Assembly: GCA_029779435.1 (NCBI GenBank)
Contig: JAKPAM010000207.1
Span: 1-64,000 of the forward strand
Source of the DNA: Pseudomonadota bacterium
GTDB lineage: Bacteria > Pseudomonadota > Gammaproteobacteria > Burkholderiales > Burkholderiaceae_E
Length of the DNA stretch: 64,000 nucleotides
Direction of reading: 5' to 3'
Every line of letters starts with the position of its first letter. The stretch's first letter is position 1. Under the pieces are notes generated by a model. It was given only the letters and a program-made list of their open reading frames with translations. It was not told where the DNA came from and did no database searches. Shown in pieces: positions 1-8,813 of this stretch. Position numbers and translations under genes: made by a program.

Positions 1-886
1 GAGCAGCTTTGATTGACGACAGTGGTCGAGGTCCCTCCTGTTGTTCTCGATGTGTCGGCGCAAAAATTGAAGGAAGAGATCGTCCGTGCTTGGTCAGCAG
101 ATTCCGAAAGAGGTGATCATGACCTTCCGCCCAAGCGTCCCATGTGCGATCGAGAACGGCGCAACGAAGTTTACGCTTGCGTTCAAGAAGCTCCAACAGA
201 ACGCGCCGAAGATCCTCAGCATTGCCGTTCTCGAAAGCTATATGTGGAAAATCACTTACCCATCCGACGTCCGAAGAAATAACCTCTCGTCCGCATGCAA
301 GAGCTTCTACAACGCACATAGGTCCACCCTCGTACAGCGCTGGCACGAGGATATAGTCCATATCACGATAAAAATCGGCAAGAAGATGCTCTGGTACGGG
401 TTTGGCCGGACCAGGCCAGCCTTCTCCTGTAAAGTGCCAATCGATCTCCGGAATATCCATAAGGTGAGCAATAATTTGCTCGCCCTTTCGTCCGGTATGG
501 TATGTTCGTCCGACTACGCCGATCCGAAGCTTGAGTTTGTATGTGTCCAGATCGACACCTGGGCTAATTACAGAGACGTGCTCATGGCCGCGATTTCTTA
601 GCAGATCGGCGTAGCGTGTCGCTTGGCACACGCAATGATCAACCGCCGATGCTGATTCGAAGAAGTTCTGCGCAGCTTCTTTATCGGTTTCTAAATGAGC
701 AAAATACGCAACTTCGATCGGCGCTACGTGCAAGCGTCTTCGCGAGTACGTTATATAATACTGTATATCCGCCGACGGATCATCGTCATCCCCAAGCCGA
801 ACGTAGGAGACTCTGGATTCTATTTCTCTCGCCAGACGCTCTAGAACCCAACCTCGATCGGATGTGACGATATTTACTCTAGGCAT
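1..886 (-). CDS. Group 1 (GT-B) glycosyltransferase, 3' end outside window
   Basis: Reading leftward from an ATG at 886-884, the frame stays open for 295 codons to the window edge, so the C-terminus is missing. The most telling part is a block near residues 195-225 with motifs ALYEGG, VVEALACG and ISSDVGW. This is the E-x7-E region and glycine-rich donor-nucleotide site of GT-B retaining glycosyltransferases. ISPGVDLDTYK near residue 110 is the usual linker into the donor domain. It likely transfers an activated sugar during surface polysaccharide or lipopolysaccharide synthesis in the cytoplasm. The short N-terminal half is poorly conserved. Its base composition is markedly more AT-rich than the 30-64 kb genes, as is common for transferred polysaccharide loci. 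It lies 74 bases downstream of a methyltransferase on the same strand. The acceptor and donor sugars cannot be told. Confidence 0.85.
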   Translation of the reverse strand, partial: MPRVNIVTSDRGWVLERLAREIESRVSYVRLGDDDDPSADIQYYITYSRRRLHVAPIEVAYFAHLETDKEAAQNFFESASAVDHCVCQATRYADLLRNRGHEHVSVISPGVDLDTYKLKLRIGVVGRTYHTGRKGEQIIAHLMDIPEIDWHFTGEGWPGPAKPVPEHLLADFYRDMDYILVPALYEGGPMCVVEALACGREVISSDVGWVSDFPHIAFENGNAEDLRRVLLELLERKRKLRCAVLDRTWDAWAEGHDHLFRNLLTKHGRSLPSIFAPTHREQQEGPRPLSSIKAA

Positions 887-960
887 CTTGAGTATTTTTC
901 CTTGTGTTTCTAATGAATTGAGCTAATAACGGACGGATCTTGTGTGCTGAAAGATCGTCG

Positions 961-1851
961 CTATGAGGTAATGTTGGTGAAAGATAGCTCGCTACCGACA
1001 GGCGCAATTGTTGGACGAGCGTCGGTGCGCGCATACAAAGTCGCGCCGAGTTCACCGCCGTGATCGGTCAGTTCCGCGCAGAATCCGGTCGCGCCAGCCG
1101 CATGCAGGATGTAAGCGATGCGACTAAGGTCGTAGTGGTACATCATCATCACCGGATCGGCCGCCGTGTCGGAGGAGCCGACTGGCTTCGCTATCGACGA
1201 CCGACCAGCGCGCATCAGGCCGCCGACGACCGACAATGCCCGGCGATAAAGCGGGCGGGGCCGTGCAGGAGGGGGCTGCTTCGACAGTGGCCTGCCGTAG
1301 CGGCATTCCCCGTAATCGCGGCCGTAGGTCACGTGGATCGAGATGCCGCCGCCGGGGGTGACGCGCTCGATAAGTCGCGCGATGAGATCCAGGCCGCGTT
1401 CACTCTCGATGTGCTGGAAGACGATCGTGCTATGCACGAGATCGAATTTTCCCTCGATCGTGGTAAGCGAGTCGTCGACCTGCACGAGCGTGACGTTCTC
1501 GATGCCGAAGCGCGCGCAGTTCCGCCGGGCCTCGGCCAACATCGACTCTGAGACGTCCGCGCCGACGACGGTCTCGCACACTTCAGCGAACGGCAGCAGC
1601 ACGCGACCGACGCCGCAACCGAAATCGAGTACGCGCCGAGGCTGAAAGTCCTCGCCAAAATGGCGCCTGCAGCTTGCAAGAACTGCGTCGACATGGCCGC
1701 GTCCCGACTCGAAGAACGCGAGGTAATCGCTTGCCGAGATCGTCGAAGCACGATATCGGTCGTGCGTCAGCACGCCGAAATAGGGGTCACGGGCGCCCCA
1801 TTTCTCCCATTCGACGTCCGTCTCGTGAACGTCGGCCTCGGCCTTCGGCAT
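961..1851 (-). CDS. Class I SAM-dependent methyltransferase
   Basis: A 296-aa protein with a Rossmann-fold methyltransferase core. Motif I is VLDFGCGVGRVL (residues 74-85), followed by the acidic motif GADVSESML that binds the ribose of S-adenosylmethionine. An N-terminal WGARDPYFGV stretch occurs in methyltransferases found in polysaccharide gene clusters. The start at 1851 is preferred because TGAGGAAACAC precedes the ATG; an upstream GTG (1932) has no such site. It is followed on the same strand by the glycosyltransferase, so the pair probably forms the end of a surface-glycan operon. The methyl acceptor is unknown; a sugar or lipid-linked intermediate is an inference from the neighbour. 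Confidence 0.8.
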   Translation of the reverse strand: MPKAEADVHETDVEWEKWGARDPYFGVLTHDRYRASTISASDYLAFFESGRGHVDAVLASCRRHFGEDFQPRRVLDFGCGVGRVLLPFAEVCETVVGADVSESMLAEARRNCARFGIENVTLVQVDDSLTTIEGKFDLVHSTIVFQHIESERGLDLIARLIERVTPGGGISIHVTYGRDYGECRYGRPLSKQPPPARPRPLYRRALSVVGGLMRAGRSSIAKPVGSSDTAADPVMMMYHYDLSRIAYILHAAGATGFCAELTDHGGELGATLYARTDARPTIAPVGSELSFTNITS

Positions 1852-2036
1852 GTGTTTCCTCACTACTGATGCCGGGTTGCTGCTTCGCCTCGCATGTACC
1901 GGCTTGGCTATGTGAAGAATCTTCGCGGACACGACCGTTGGTTCCGCGGATAGGCCGACGGGCGGCGCCCGTCAGCGGAACTGACGGCACTGGGCAGTTG
2001 CTGAACGGCCTAAAGTGGATATCCCGTGCACAAACG

Positions 2037-2066
2037 AAAAAGGGGCCATGCGACTCGCACAGCCCC
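2037..2066 (-). terminator. Probable intrinsic terminator
   Basis: Read leftward, this is an 11-bp stem (GGGGCTG/TGCG against CGCA/TGGCCCC, with two G-U pairs) and a three-base loop. Five Ts follow directly (complement of 2037-2041). It would stop leftward transcription coming from the 2.3-3.0 kb remnants before the methyltransferase gene. Confidence 0.7.
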
Positions 2067-2304
2067 CAAATGGCCCAATTGGATGGGGTTTGCGTGGGCA
2101 AACGCTATCAACCCACCGCGGTCTTGCGCTTCTCGTGATTACTGTTCCGAAGCCGACCCCGGCGTCATTGATCCACGCGGATATTGTTTTCCCGGATCAG
2201 TGAGAACGACGCGTACAGGTCGACGACGCCAAGGCTCGGGATCCTTCCTTCATAGACCAGGCAAATCTCCGTCCGGTACGCGCCGTGAGACCTTGGGTTT
2301 CGGA
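2067..2304. other. Non-coding stretch with one possible coding remnant
   Basis: No intact gene is seen. One leftward frame ending in a TGA at 2171-2173 reads like protein (ICLVYEGRIPSLGVVDLYAS) but has no start or family I can name. With the broken genes immediately to the right it is probably debris from an older gene. The 1852-2036 stretch upstream of the methyltransferase holds no gene either. Confidence 0.3.
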
Positions 2305-2520
2305 TCAATGATCCGGGGCGGCGCGAACCGCCAGCAACGCCTCTAGACGGGGCGCGTCGAAGATCTCATCGGCCCAGACGTCGAGCTGGGCAATGCCAGC
2401 CGCTTCCAAGCGGGCTCGTACCCAAGACGGCAGCGGAGCACCAAAGCGGCGCGTGAGTAGGCGTTCGAGCACGTTGATACGCCCCTCCTCTCGACCCGCT
2501 TCCCGGCCCTCGCGCCGCGG
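2305..2520 (-). pseudogene. DUF4351 C-terminal fragment
   Basis: A leftward 71-codon frame without a start codon. It begins in an arginine/glutamate-rich stretch (REGREAGREEGRINVLERLL), continues through RRFG, LPSWVRARLEAA and LDVWADEIFDA, and ends in a TGA at 2305-2307. This is the DUF4351 domain that forms the C-terminus of many Rpn/PD-(D/E)XK-like putative transposase or nuclease proteins. The catalytic N-terminal part is absent. The frame stops at a TAA near 2581 on the upstream side, where a different broken gene takes over in another frame. Confidence 0.6.
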
Positions 2521-2559
2521 TACCGCGCGCGGACAGGGTAGAGCGGGAACGGGTGCACG

Positions 2560-2985
2560 CGAATGCCATTCAGTTCGAACTTATCGGTACACGCGTGCGA
2601 CCAGAAAATATCGGTGATCTGGAGGGCCTTCAGCCACGGCAGAATCGGCTCGACGCGGATGTGTTGGCAGACCGTGGCACGAATCAGAGTAGTGCGTGGC
2701 GGGGCAAGATCGAGCGCTTCGACGAACGGTCGAGCGCGATCGAGGTGGTCGCGATCGAGCAGGTCGACGAGAGTGGCCCAGGGAAAGCAGATGAGCTCGG
2801 TGAACGGGGATTGCCCGAGCTGAGCAGTGCCTTCCTCGAATGCCCATTCCTCGGTGCGGGCCGGGCGTTGCCAGTCGTGAGGCCATGCAAGCAGGCCAGG
2901 TGAACGTTGCCAGGGTAAGTGATGCACAGGGTACGGCGGCCGGAAGGGGCAGCAAGAGTTCGGCGTCATCGATCCGACGATACAC
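2560..2985 (-). pseudogene. Frameshifted remnant, possible polysaccharide-related protein
   Basis: Two leftward frames read like one protein split by a frameshift near 2895. The first (from 2985) gives DDAELLLPLPAAVP and TLATFTWP. The second gives GLLAWPHDWQRPARTEEWAF, ELICFPWATLVDLLDRD, ATVCQHI, ITDIFWSHAC and GIRVHPFPLYPVR. The sequence then runs into the unrelated DUF4351 fragment. I associate the H-x-FPLYPV region with uncharacterised exostosin-like or capsule-associated proteins, but only weakly. The combination of a frameshift, a lost C-terminus and an abutting unrelated fragment indicates decay. Confidence 0.35.
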
Positions 2986-3018
2986 CGGGTAATGCCGATC
3001 AGTCTAATGGCTTAGCCC

Positions 3019-3036
3019 ATCTTTAGGCCTAAAGAT
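3019..3036. promoter_or_regulatory. 18-bp perfect palindrome upstream of the GH71/99-like gene
   Basis: ATCTTTAGGCCTAAAGAT is a perfect inverted repeat with no spacer, ending 65 bases before the ATG at 3102 in an AT-rich leader. Such a site could be an operator for the downstream lipoprotein gene. No regulator gene is adjacent, so the binding protein is unknown. Confidence 0.4.
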
Positions 3037-3101
3037 TCTCTTTCGTTCACTGCTTTTCATTGAAGCTATATCACGTAGGCAAGACTACTGGTATTGGCAT
3101 C

Positions 3102-4478
3102 ATGAAAATTACCAGACCCAATGGATTTGAGCGTTGGACCAGAAAATGGCTGAGTTTCCCGGCCCTTCTTCTGGTCGTTTCTATTTCGGCGTGTTCGGGA
3201 GGAGGTGGTGGCGATATTTCTGCCGTCGAGCCTGGAAAGGAATCCACTCCCCCGGTTATCGTCACGCAAGAGGATGGACTGACTGGCCGATTCATTGTCG
3301 GCTATCAAGGTTGGTTCGGGTGTCCCGGAGATTTCGAGGGGAATTCCGAATGGCTGCATTGGTTTCATGGTCTGCCGGGTGCGAACACTCTGCTGGTAGA
3401 CATGCTGCCGAATATCGCCGAGCTTTCACCGACGGACCTTTGCAATACAGGATTGACAGGGCAGGATGGTCAACCCATCTATGTGTTTTCGTCGCAAAAT
3501 CCCAATATTGTCGACTACCACTTCAAGGTGCTCGCAAGAAATGGCGTGAAGACGGTTGCGCTGCAGCGATTCGTTGTTGAGATCGAAAATCCGCAGCGCA
3601 AGCGCCGTCTTGACAATGTCTTGAAGAATGTCATGGCAGCGGCTGAGCGAAATGGCGTGTCGTTCTTCATCTCCTATGACGTGACGAACGCGAATCCAAA
3701 CACGGTCATCAAGACGATACGGGAGGATTGGCGATTCTTGTCCGGGGAGCTCAACGTCGTGAGGCACGCTCGATACGTCGTTGATAGCGGCAAACCCGTC
3801 CTGCAACTATGGGGCTTTGGTGTCATCGACAATCACCCCGGAGAGCCGGCAGAGGTCGCAAGCTTGCTTGCTGACCTCAAAAGCGGTCGGGATGGGCTGG
3901 TTGCGGTAACGACGATCGGAGGCGTTGCCGCGGGATGGCGCACGCTCGAGGGGGATTCGAAATCGGATCCAGCCTGGTCACAGGTCTATTTGAGCTTTGA
4001 TATCCTCAGCCCCTGGACGGTCGGGCATTACATCAATGAGGCCAGTACTACGCTGTTCTTCGAGCAGCGCTTACGAGCGGACGTGGTGTTCGCCAATGCT
4101 CATGGCGTCAGGTACCTGCCAGTAATATTTCCGGGATTCTCCTGGTTCAATATGATGAATGTGAGGGGACAGCCTGATAAAGCGATCGTCAACCAGATTC
4201 CCCGTGATTGTGGCAACTTCCTCTGGCGCCAAGCTACCTTGCTGCGAGCATATGGCGTGAAGATGGCCTATGGCGCCATGGCTGACGAGTACGATGAAGG
4301 GACAGCGCTACTGCCGGCGCAGGTGTCGAGGGATAAATTCCCATCGAATATCCAAGGGGTGTATCTCGATCAGGATGGATGTGATCTACAGGCGGATTGG
4401 TATTCAATCCTGGCTGGTCGCATCGCGGGGCATTTTCGAAACGGCACGATTCCTGAGACGCTTTCGATTGGCCGTTGA
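3102..4478 (+). CDS. Lipoprotein of the GH71/GH99-like family
   Basis: A 458-aa exported protein. The N-terminus has basic residues, a hydrophobic stretch and a lipobox-like SISAC followed by SGGGGG, predicting lipidation of the cysteine and a glycine-rich tether. The mature part starts FIVGYQGWFGCPGD, then WLHWF, and later ALQRFVVEIENPQRKRRLDNVL and FFISYDVTNANP. These match bacterial proteins related to glycoside hydrolase families 71 and 99, (beta/alpha)8 barrels that include alpha-glucanase and endo-mannosidase enzymes. The substrate cannot be told. The ATG at 3102 is chosen because the signal peptide begins there; a TTG at 3060 would add 14 residues. GC is lower than in the right half of the window. 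Nearby glycan genes suggest a role at the cell surface. Confidence 0.75.
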   Translation: MKITRPNGFERWTRKWLSFPALLLVVSISACSGGGGGDISAVEPGKESTPPVIVTQEDGLTGRFIVGYQGWFGCPGDFEGNSEWLHWFHGLPGANTLLVDMLPNIAELSPTDLCNTGLTGQDGQPIYVFSSQNPNIVDYHFKVLARNGVKTVALQRFVVEIENPQRKRRLDNVLKNVMAAAERNGVSFFISYDVTNANPNTVIKTIREDWRFLSGELNVVRHARYVVDSGKPVLQLWGFGVIDNHPGEPAEVASLLADLKSGRDGLVAVTTIGGVAAGWRTLEGDSKSDPAWSQVYLSFDILSPWTVGHYINEASTTLFFEQRLRADVVFANAHGVRYLPVIFPGFSWFNMMNVRGQPDKAIVNQIPRDCGNFLWRQATLLRAYGVKMAYGAMADEYDEGTALLPAQVSRDKFPSNIQGVYLDQDGCDLQADWYSILAGRIAGHFRNGTIPETLSIGR

Positions 4479-4531
4479 TATGGCGCGCAACCCCGTCACC
4501 ACGCTCGTGCGCCGACACGACGTAGGCGCGA

Positions 4532-7168
4532 TCAGCCCTCCCGCCGATGCCAATAAGCCGCCGCCTGAGTCCGGCTGTCCACCGACAGCTTGGTGAGGAT
4601 GTTGGCGACGTGGCGCTTGACGGTATGCAGGCTGAGATCCAGCGCCCGCGCGATCAACTTGTTGCTCCGCCCCTCGGCGAGCAGGGCCAGCACCTCTCGC
4701 TCACGCGTCGACAGCGGGTCGTCGGGTGATACCGGATCGGCGGGTGCCGCCTCGGTTTGCCAGCTCGCCAGCCGATCGCGCAGAGCGGCTTGTGCGCCGG
4801 CTGGGCAGCTCAGTCGCGACTCCAGGCGCTGCCACATCGTCCGCAGGCGTCCTGGCGGCTCCAGCAGCAAGCCCAGGCCGTGTTCGCGAGCGGCCTCGCA
4901 CAGCATGTCGTCCAGCGCTTTGGCCGCGGCGTCCAGATCGCCCTGTGCGGTGAGGCAGGCCGCTAGCGCGAAACGGGCGTCACCCATGAAGACCGGCAGC
5001 CAGCCGGCGCCTTGCAGCGCGACCGCGCGTTCCAGTTGCTGGCGCGCCAGCGCCAGGTCGCCGCGCAGCAGTGCGTGTTGACCCTGCACCAACGCGGCGC
5101 CGGTATCCAGTACTGGCCATTCACGCGCCGAGCGCGGCCGGGCCAGGTCAGGCAGCAGCATGGCCAGGCTCTCGGCATCCTCGTCACGCCAATGAATGCG
5201 CGCCTGGACATGGATATAGGTGCGCCGCCAGCCCTGGCTGTAGCCAGTGGCCATCAGGCCGTGCACTTGGCCGATGATGGCCAGGGCCTCGTTGGTCTGG
5301 CCCTGCAGCGCCAGATGCAGGCTGTGCAGGTGCAGCGCGCTGGTGCTCAGCATCACGTCGCCGGGCAGATGGCGCTGCCATTGCAACAGGGTCTGCAAAG
5401 CGTTGCGCGCGGTCTCGGGCGAGCCGTGCCAGAGCGCCAGCCACGCATCGAGCGCCGGCACCTGGACCTCGCCGGACCCGCCGCTCAGGCACGCGCGTCT
5501 CAGGCGCTCCATCAATGGCCGCGTGCCCGGCAGACCGATGAAATGCCCGTAGCTCATGTCGACGATGTTCGGGTAGCGGGCCACTGGCGCACGGGCCACG
5601 TTGTCCGCCATTGCGGTCAGGCCGGTCAGCACCATCGCGCCATCACCCCGTGCAACGCCATGCCAGGCCGTCAGCGAATCGAACGCCACCTGCAACTCGG
5701 CGGGTAGCCGCGCATCGGTCGCGGTGGCGAGTACCTGTGAAACCAGCTCCAGCTCGCCGAGCGCGTTGTGGCAGGCGCCCAGCATGCCCAGCGCGACGTA
5801 ACGGTCGCGCTGCTGATCCTGGCGCGCAAAGGCGTCATGGCTGCGCTGGAACTCGTTCCGGGCCTCCACCCAGTTCCAGCGTGACCATGCGCACAATCCG
5901 CGCAGCAGGGCCGCGTCGGCATGCGGTTCGCGCCAGGCGGGCGGCAATTGCTCGAGCCAGTGTTCGAGCCGCAGCGTGCCACCGACCGCCAGCAGCCCGT
6001 CGGCCATCCGGCGCAGCGCGACCAGCGCCTCCGGCCAGCGCTCCGCGGCCAGCCAGTGCGGCACGGCGCGTTCGGGGCGCGCTTCGGCCGCAGCGGCGCG
6101 AGCGTGCAGCTCGGCGGCCAGCCCGGGCTCGCGGCGTTCCAGTTGACCGCGCAGGAAATCGCGGAACAGATCATGGAAGCGCAGCACCGGCACCGTGTCG
6201 TCCAGCACGCTCAGGAATAGCTGGCGATCGGACAGGGTGTCCAGCACCGCCAGGGCATCACCGCGGCCGGTGACGGCTTCGCACAGCACCGGGCTGAGCT
6301 CGGGGAGCACGCTGCTATGCAGCACGAACTGCTGCAGTGGAGCAGGCAGCTCGGCCAGCACTTCCTGCGCGAAATAATCGAACAGATGACGGTGGGCCGC
6401 CGGTTCGGCCAGCATCGGCAGGCTCGCGTCGCCGCGGGTGCTGCCCAGCATCAGGTGCAGGCCGGCGACCCAGCCGTGGGTGCGCGTCAGAACGCCTTGC
6501 AGCGCTTCGTCCGACGGTGTCCGCAGCCCGCGTAGGCGACACAGCTCGTGGGCGGCGTCGAGGTCGAAGCGCAGGTCCTCCAGACTCAGCTCGACCAATT
6601 CACCGCCGGCACGCCAGCGTGCCAGTGACAGCGATGGCGCGACCCGACTGCCGATAAACAGGCGCAGCTCGGGCGGCGCACGCGCGATCAGGGTGTCGAG
6701 CAACTGCAGCGCCGCCGGATCAGTGACGTGATGCAGGTCGTCGAGCATCAGCGCGATGCGCACTTCGGGTCGCCCGCCGAGTGCGTCGATCAGCAGGCCC
6801 AGTGCGGTGCGCGCGGCGGGACTGGCGTCGTGCAGTTGCGCGAGTACGGTGTCCGGCGGCACCGTCCAGGGCAGATCGAGTGCGCCGAGGGCGCCGAACA
6901 GGGCCGCGAACAGGCGGCTGGGGCCATTGTCCTCGGCGTCGAGCGATACCCAGACGACCTCGCTGCCCGGTGTGGCGGCGAGCGCGGCGGCCAGTTGCAC
7001 CAGCAGCGTGGTCTTGCCGAAACCGGCGGGCGCCTGCACCAGCACCAACCGGGCATCGATCGCAAGTTCCAGCGTTCGCGCCAGCAGGTGCGGGCGTGGC
7101 ACCGCTTCGCGCCGCGGGCGCGGGATCCGAAACTTGCTGGATGGGGGGAACAACGTGCGGCTTCTCAT
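4532..7168 (-). CDS. MalT-like LuxR-family ATP-dependent regulator (LAL type)
   Basis: An 878-aa STAND-type transcription factor. The N-terminal NTPase has a Walker A APAGFGKTTLL (residues 46-56) and a Walker B IALMLDDLHH (138-147). A long helical-repeat middle follows, likely a sensor. The last about 63 residues form a LuxR helix-turn-helix (LSTREREVLALLAEGRSNK, then SLHTVKRHVANILTKL). Length and order match the MalT/AcoK/LAL group, which oligomerise with ATP and an inducer. It converges with the GH71/99-like gene and lies 101 bases downstream of the cytochrome c gene on the same strand. The target genes are not evident. Confidence 0.9.
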   Translation of the reverse strand: MRSRTLFPPSSKFRIPRPRREAVPRPHLLARTLELAIDARLVLVQAPAGFGKTTLLVQLAAALAATPGSEVVWVSLDAEDNGPSRLFAALFGALGALDLPWTVPPDTVLAQLHDASPAARTALGLLIDALGGRPEVRIALMLDDLHHVTDPAALQLLDTLIARAPPELRLFIGSRVAPSLSLARWRAGGELVELSLEDLRFDLDAAHELCRLRGLRTPSDEALQGVLTRTHGWVAGLHLMLGSTRGDASLPMLAEPAAHRHLFDYFAQEVLAELPAPLQQFVLHSSVLPELSPVLCEAVTGRGDALAVLDTLSDRQLFLSVLDDTVPVLRFHDLFRDFLRGQLERREPGLAAELHARAAAAEARPERAVPHWLAAERWPEALVALRRMADGLLAVGGTLRLEHWLEQLPPAWREPHADAALLRGLCAWSRWNWVEARNEFQRSHDAFARQDQQRDRYVALGMLGACHNALGELELVSQVLATATDARLPAELQVAFDSLTAWHGVARGDGAMVLTGLTAMADNVARAPVARYPNIVDMSYGHFIGLPGTRPLMERLRRACLSGGSGEVQVPALDAWLALWHGSPETARNALQTLLQWQRHLPGDVMLSTSALHLHSLHLALQGQTNEALAIIGQVHGLMATGYSQGWRRTYIHVQARIHWRDEDAESLAMLLPDLARPRSAREWPVLDTGAALVQGQHALLRGDLALARQQLERAVALQGAGWLPVFMGDARFALAACLTAQGDLDAAAKALDDMLCEAAREHGLGLLLEPPGRLRTMWQRLESRLSCPAGAQAALRDRLASWQTEAAPADPVSPDDPLSTREREVLALLAEGRSNKLIARALDLSLHTVKRHVANILTKLSVDSRTQAAAYWHRREG

Positions 7169-7269
7169 GCGCGTCGGCGACAGCGAGCATGATTCTAGAA
7201 CGCCGCGACACGCCGTGGGTCCCCCCGATCCTACGGCGTCGACATGCGTAGAGGCAGCGTGGATGAGGG

Positions 7270-7821
7270 TCAGCGAACGGTCGCGGTCGGCGGCACCGGC
7301 GCGGGCACGCGGTTGCGGACCGGCGCCAGCGTGCGCAGATAGGTGAACATCGCGATCAGGTCATCATCGTTCATCTGGCCGTAGGCGGTCGGCATTGGCG
7401 GCAGCAGCGTTCGGCCGCGGCCGATGTGGCGACCGGTGCGCAGGGTCTGCACGAAGTCTTGCGCGTTCCAGCGGCCCAGGCCGGTGTCCGGGTCGGGTGT
7501 CAGATTGGCAGTGAAGCTGATGCCCCATGGCCCGGCCCAGGCCGTGTTCGTCGCCGACGACACGACCTGCCAGGGACCGGTCGGCAGCGCCGGTACCGGC
7601 GGCATGACGAGGCCTTCGGGATGTCCGGCGAAGCTTCGCGCGGTATCGGGCGTGGGACCGGTGGGTCCCATCTTCAGAGGTGTATGGCAGTCGGCGCAGC
7701 CACTGGTCGTGACCAGATAGCGGCCGCGTTCGATCCGATCGCCGGGTGGTGGGTCGGCGGCGATGGCGGCAAGGGCAGTCAGGGCGACGCCCAGCACGGG
7801 CAGATAGGCAAGAGGCTTCAC
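7270..7821 (-). CDS. Periplasmic monohaem cytochrome c
   Basis: A 183-aa exported protein. The GTG start at 7821 has GGAG seven bases upstream and opens a clear Sec signal peptide, with probable cleavage after AIA near residue 21. A single haem site CADCH lies at residues 42-46, and PPMPTAYGQM near residue 143 offers the methionine axial ligand. It resembles the small diheme/monohaem c cytochromes that follow alcohol or aldehyde dehydrogenases, but no dehydrogenase is nearby. A longer upstream frame would read into hemerythrin-gene DNA and is not used. It is divergent from the hemerythrin-like gene across 214 bases. Confidence 0.85.
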   Translation of the reverse strand: MKPLAYLPVLGVALTALAAIAADPPPGDRIERGRYLVTTSGCADCHTPLKMGPTGPTPDTARSFAGHPEGLVMPPVPALPTGPWQVVSSATNTAWAGPWGISFTANLTPDPDTGLGRWNAQDFVQTLRTGRHIGRGRTLLPPMPTAYGQMNDDDLIAMFTYLRTLAPVRNRVPAPVPPTATVR

Positions 7822-8035
7822 GGCGAGCTCCGTTGATCGGGTGTGGGTAGTGAATGTGCCGCTCGTCGCGGCGGCCGGCATCCGCCGTACGGGCCACCGT
7901 CGCGCTCGCCGAAGAGCCATTGCCGACGCAGGGTGGCGATGGCCCATCGGAGCGATGGCGACGCCCGCACGGTTCGCAATACTGGCTTCCGATCGCTCAC
8001 ACCGAAGCGCACACCCGGAACCCATCGAGGCCACC

Positions 8036-8731
8036 ATGACCATGACAGCCGCCATAGCCCCCGCAACCGCCACGACGACCATCACCACCCCTGCGCGCCA
8101 TGACCTCTATGCGCCGATCCACAAGGCCCTGCGCCTGTTCATGACCGACACCCTGCAGATCCTGAGTCGATTGGACGTCGACGATCCGCGGGATCTGGCC
8201 GCAGGCCTTGCCCGGCTGGACGAACTGCTGGAAGCAGCCAGTCGTCACGTGAAGCACGAGAACGATTTCGTTCATCCGGCGATCGAGCTGCGTCGTCGCG
8301 GCGCTAGCCGCCTCATCGAGGCGGAACACCGTGATCATCTCGAAGCCATCGCCGCGCTGCGCACGCAGGCCGACGCGCTGCGGGCCGAGCCGAGCGCCGT
8401 GGCGGCGTATCGGCTGTATCGTCAACTGGCTGCTTTCATCGCCGAGAATTTCGAGCACATGGACGTCGAGGAAACCCGCCACAACCAGGCGTTGTGGGCG
8501 GCTTATGGCGATGCCGATTTGCGGGCGATCGAAGACCGGATTCACGCCAGCATAGATCCAGGGGAGATGAGCCTATGGATGCGTTGGATGATTCCCGCCT
8601 TCAGTCCCGCCGAACGTGCGCGACTGTTCGCCGGCCTGCCACCCGAAGCTCGCGCGCCGATGCTCGCCCAGGCTCGCCCGTGGCTGGACGAGGCGGCGTG
8701 GACCAAACTGTGCGCCGCGCTTAGCGCCTGA
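8036..8731 (+). CDS. Hemerythrin-domain protein
   Basis: A 231-aa cytosolic protein with the helical-bundle pattern of hemerythrin/HHE proteins. The putative di-iron ligands are spread as H29 (YAPIHKAL), H71/H74/E75/H80 (HVKHENDFVHPAIE), H98/H101 (EAEHRDHLEAI) and a later EHMDVEETRHN. The N-terminal 20 residues are low-complexity Thr/Ala. The ATG at 8036 is preceded by CGAGG; an in-frame ATG two codons on is also possible. Family members bind O2, NO or iron, and some act in nitrosative or oxidative stress. The divergent cytochrome c makes a redox link plausible but unproven. Confidence 0.8.
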   Translation: MTMTAAIAPATATTTITTPARHDLYAPIHKALRLFMTDTLQILSRLDVDDPRDLAAGLARLDELLEAASRHVKHENDFVHPAIELRRRGASRLIEAEHRDHLEAIAALRTQADALRAEPSAVAAYRLYRQLAAFIAENFEHMDVEETRHNQALWAAYGDADLRAIEDRIHASIDPGEMSLWMRWMIPAFSPAERARLFAGLPPEARAPMLAQARPWLDEAAWTKLCAALSA

Positions 8732-8813
8732 ACGAGACAACGTCAACCCGCACGATCCGCAACTCATCGCTTCCATCAGTTCGTGCTTGAGCGGTCACGA
8801 CGTTTTGTAGTAA

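Noticed and set aside
86-601. Rightward 171-codon frame at the window start
   Set aside because: The opposite strand encodes a clear glycosyltransferase C-terminal domain over the same bases; the rightward frame has no recognisable motif.
3060-3101. TTG start for the GH71/99-like gene
   Set aside because: The signal peptide and lipobox begin from the ATG at 3102 and the TTG has no ribosome site.
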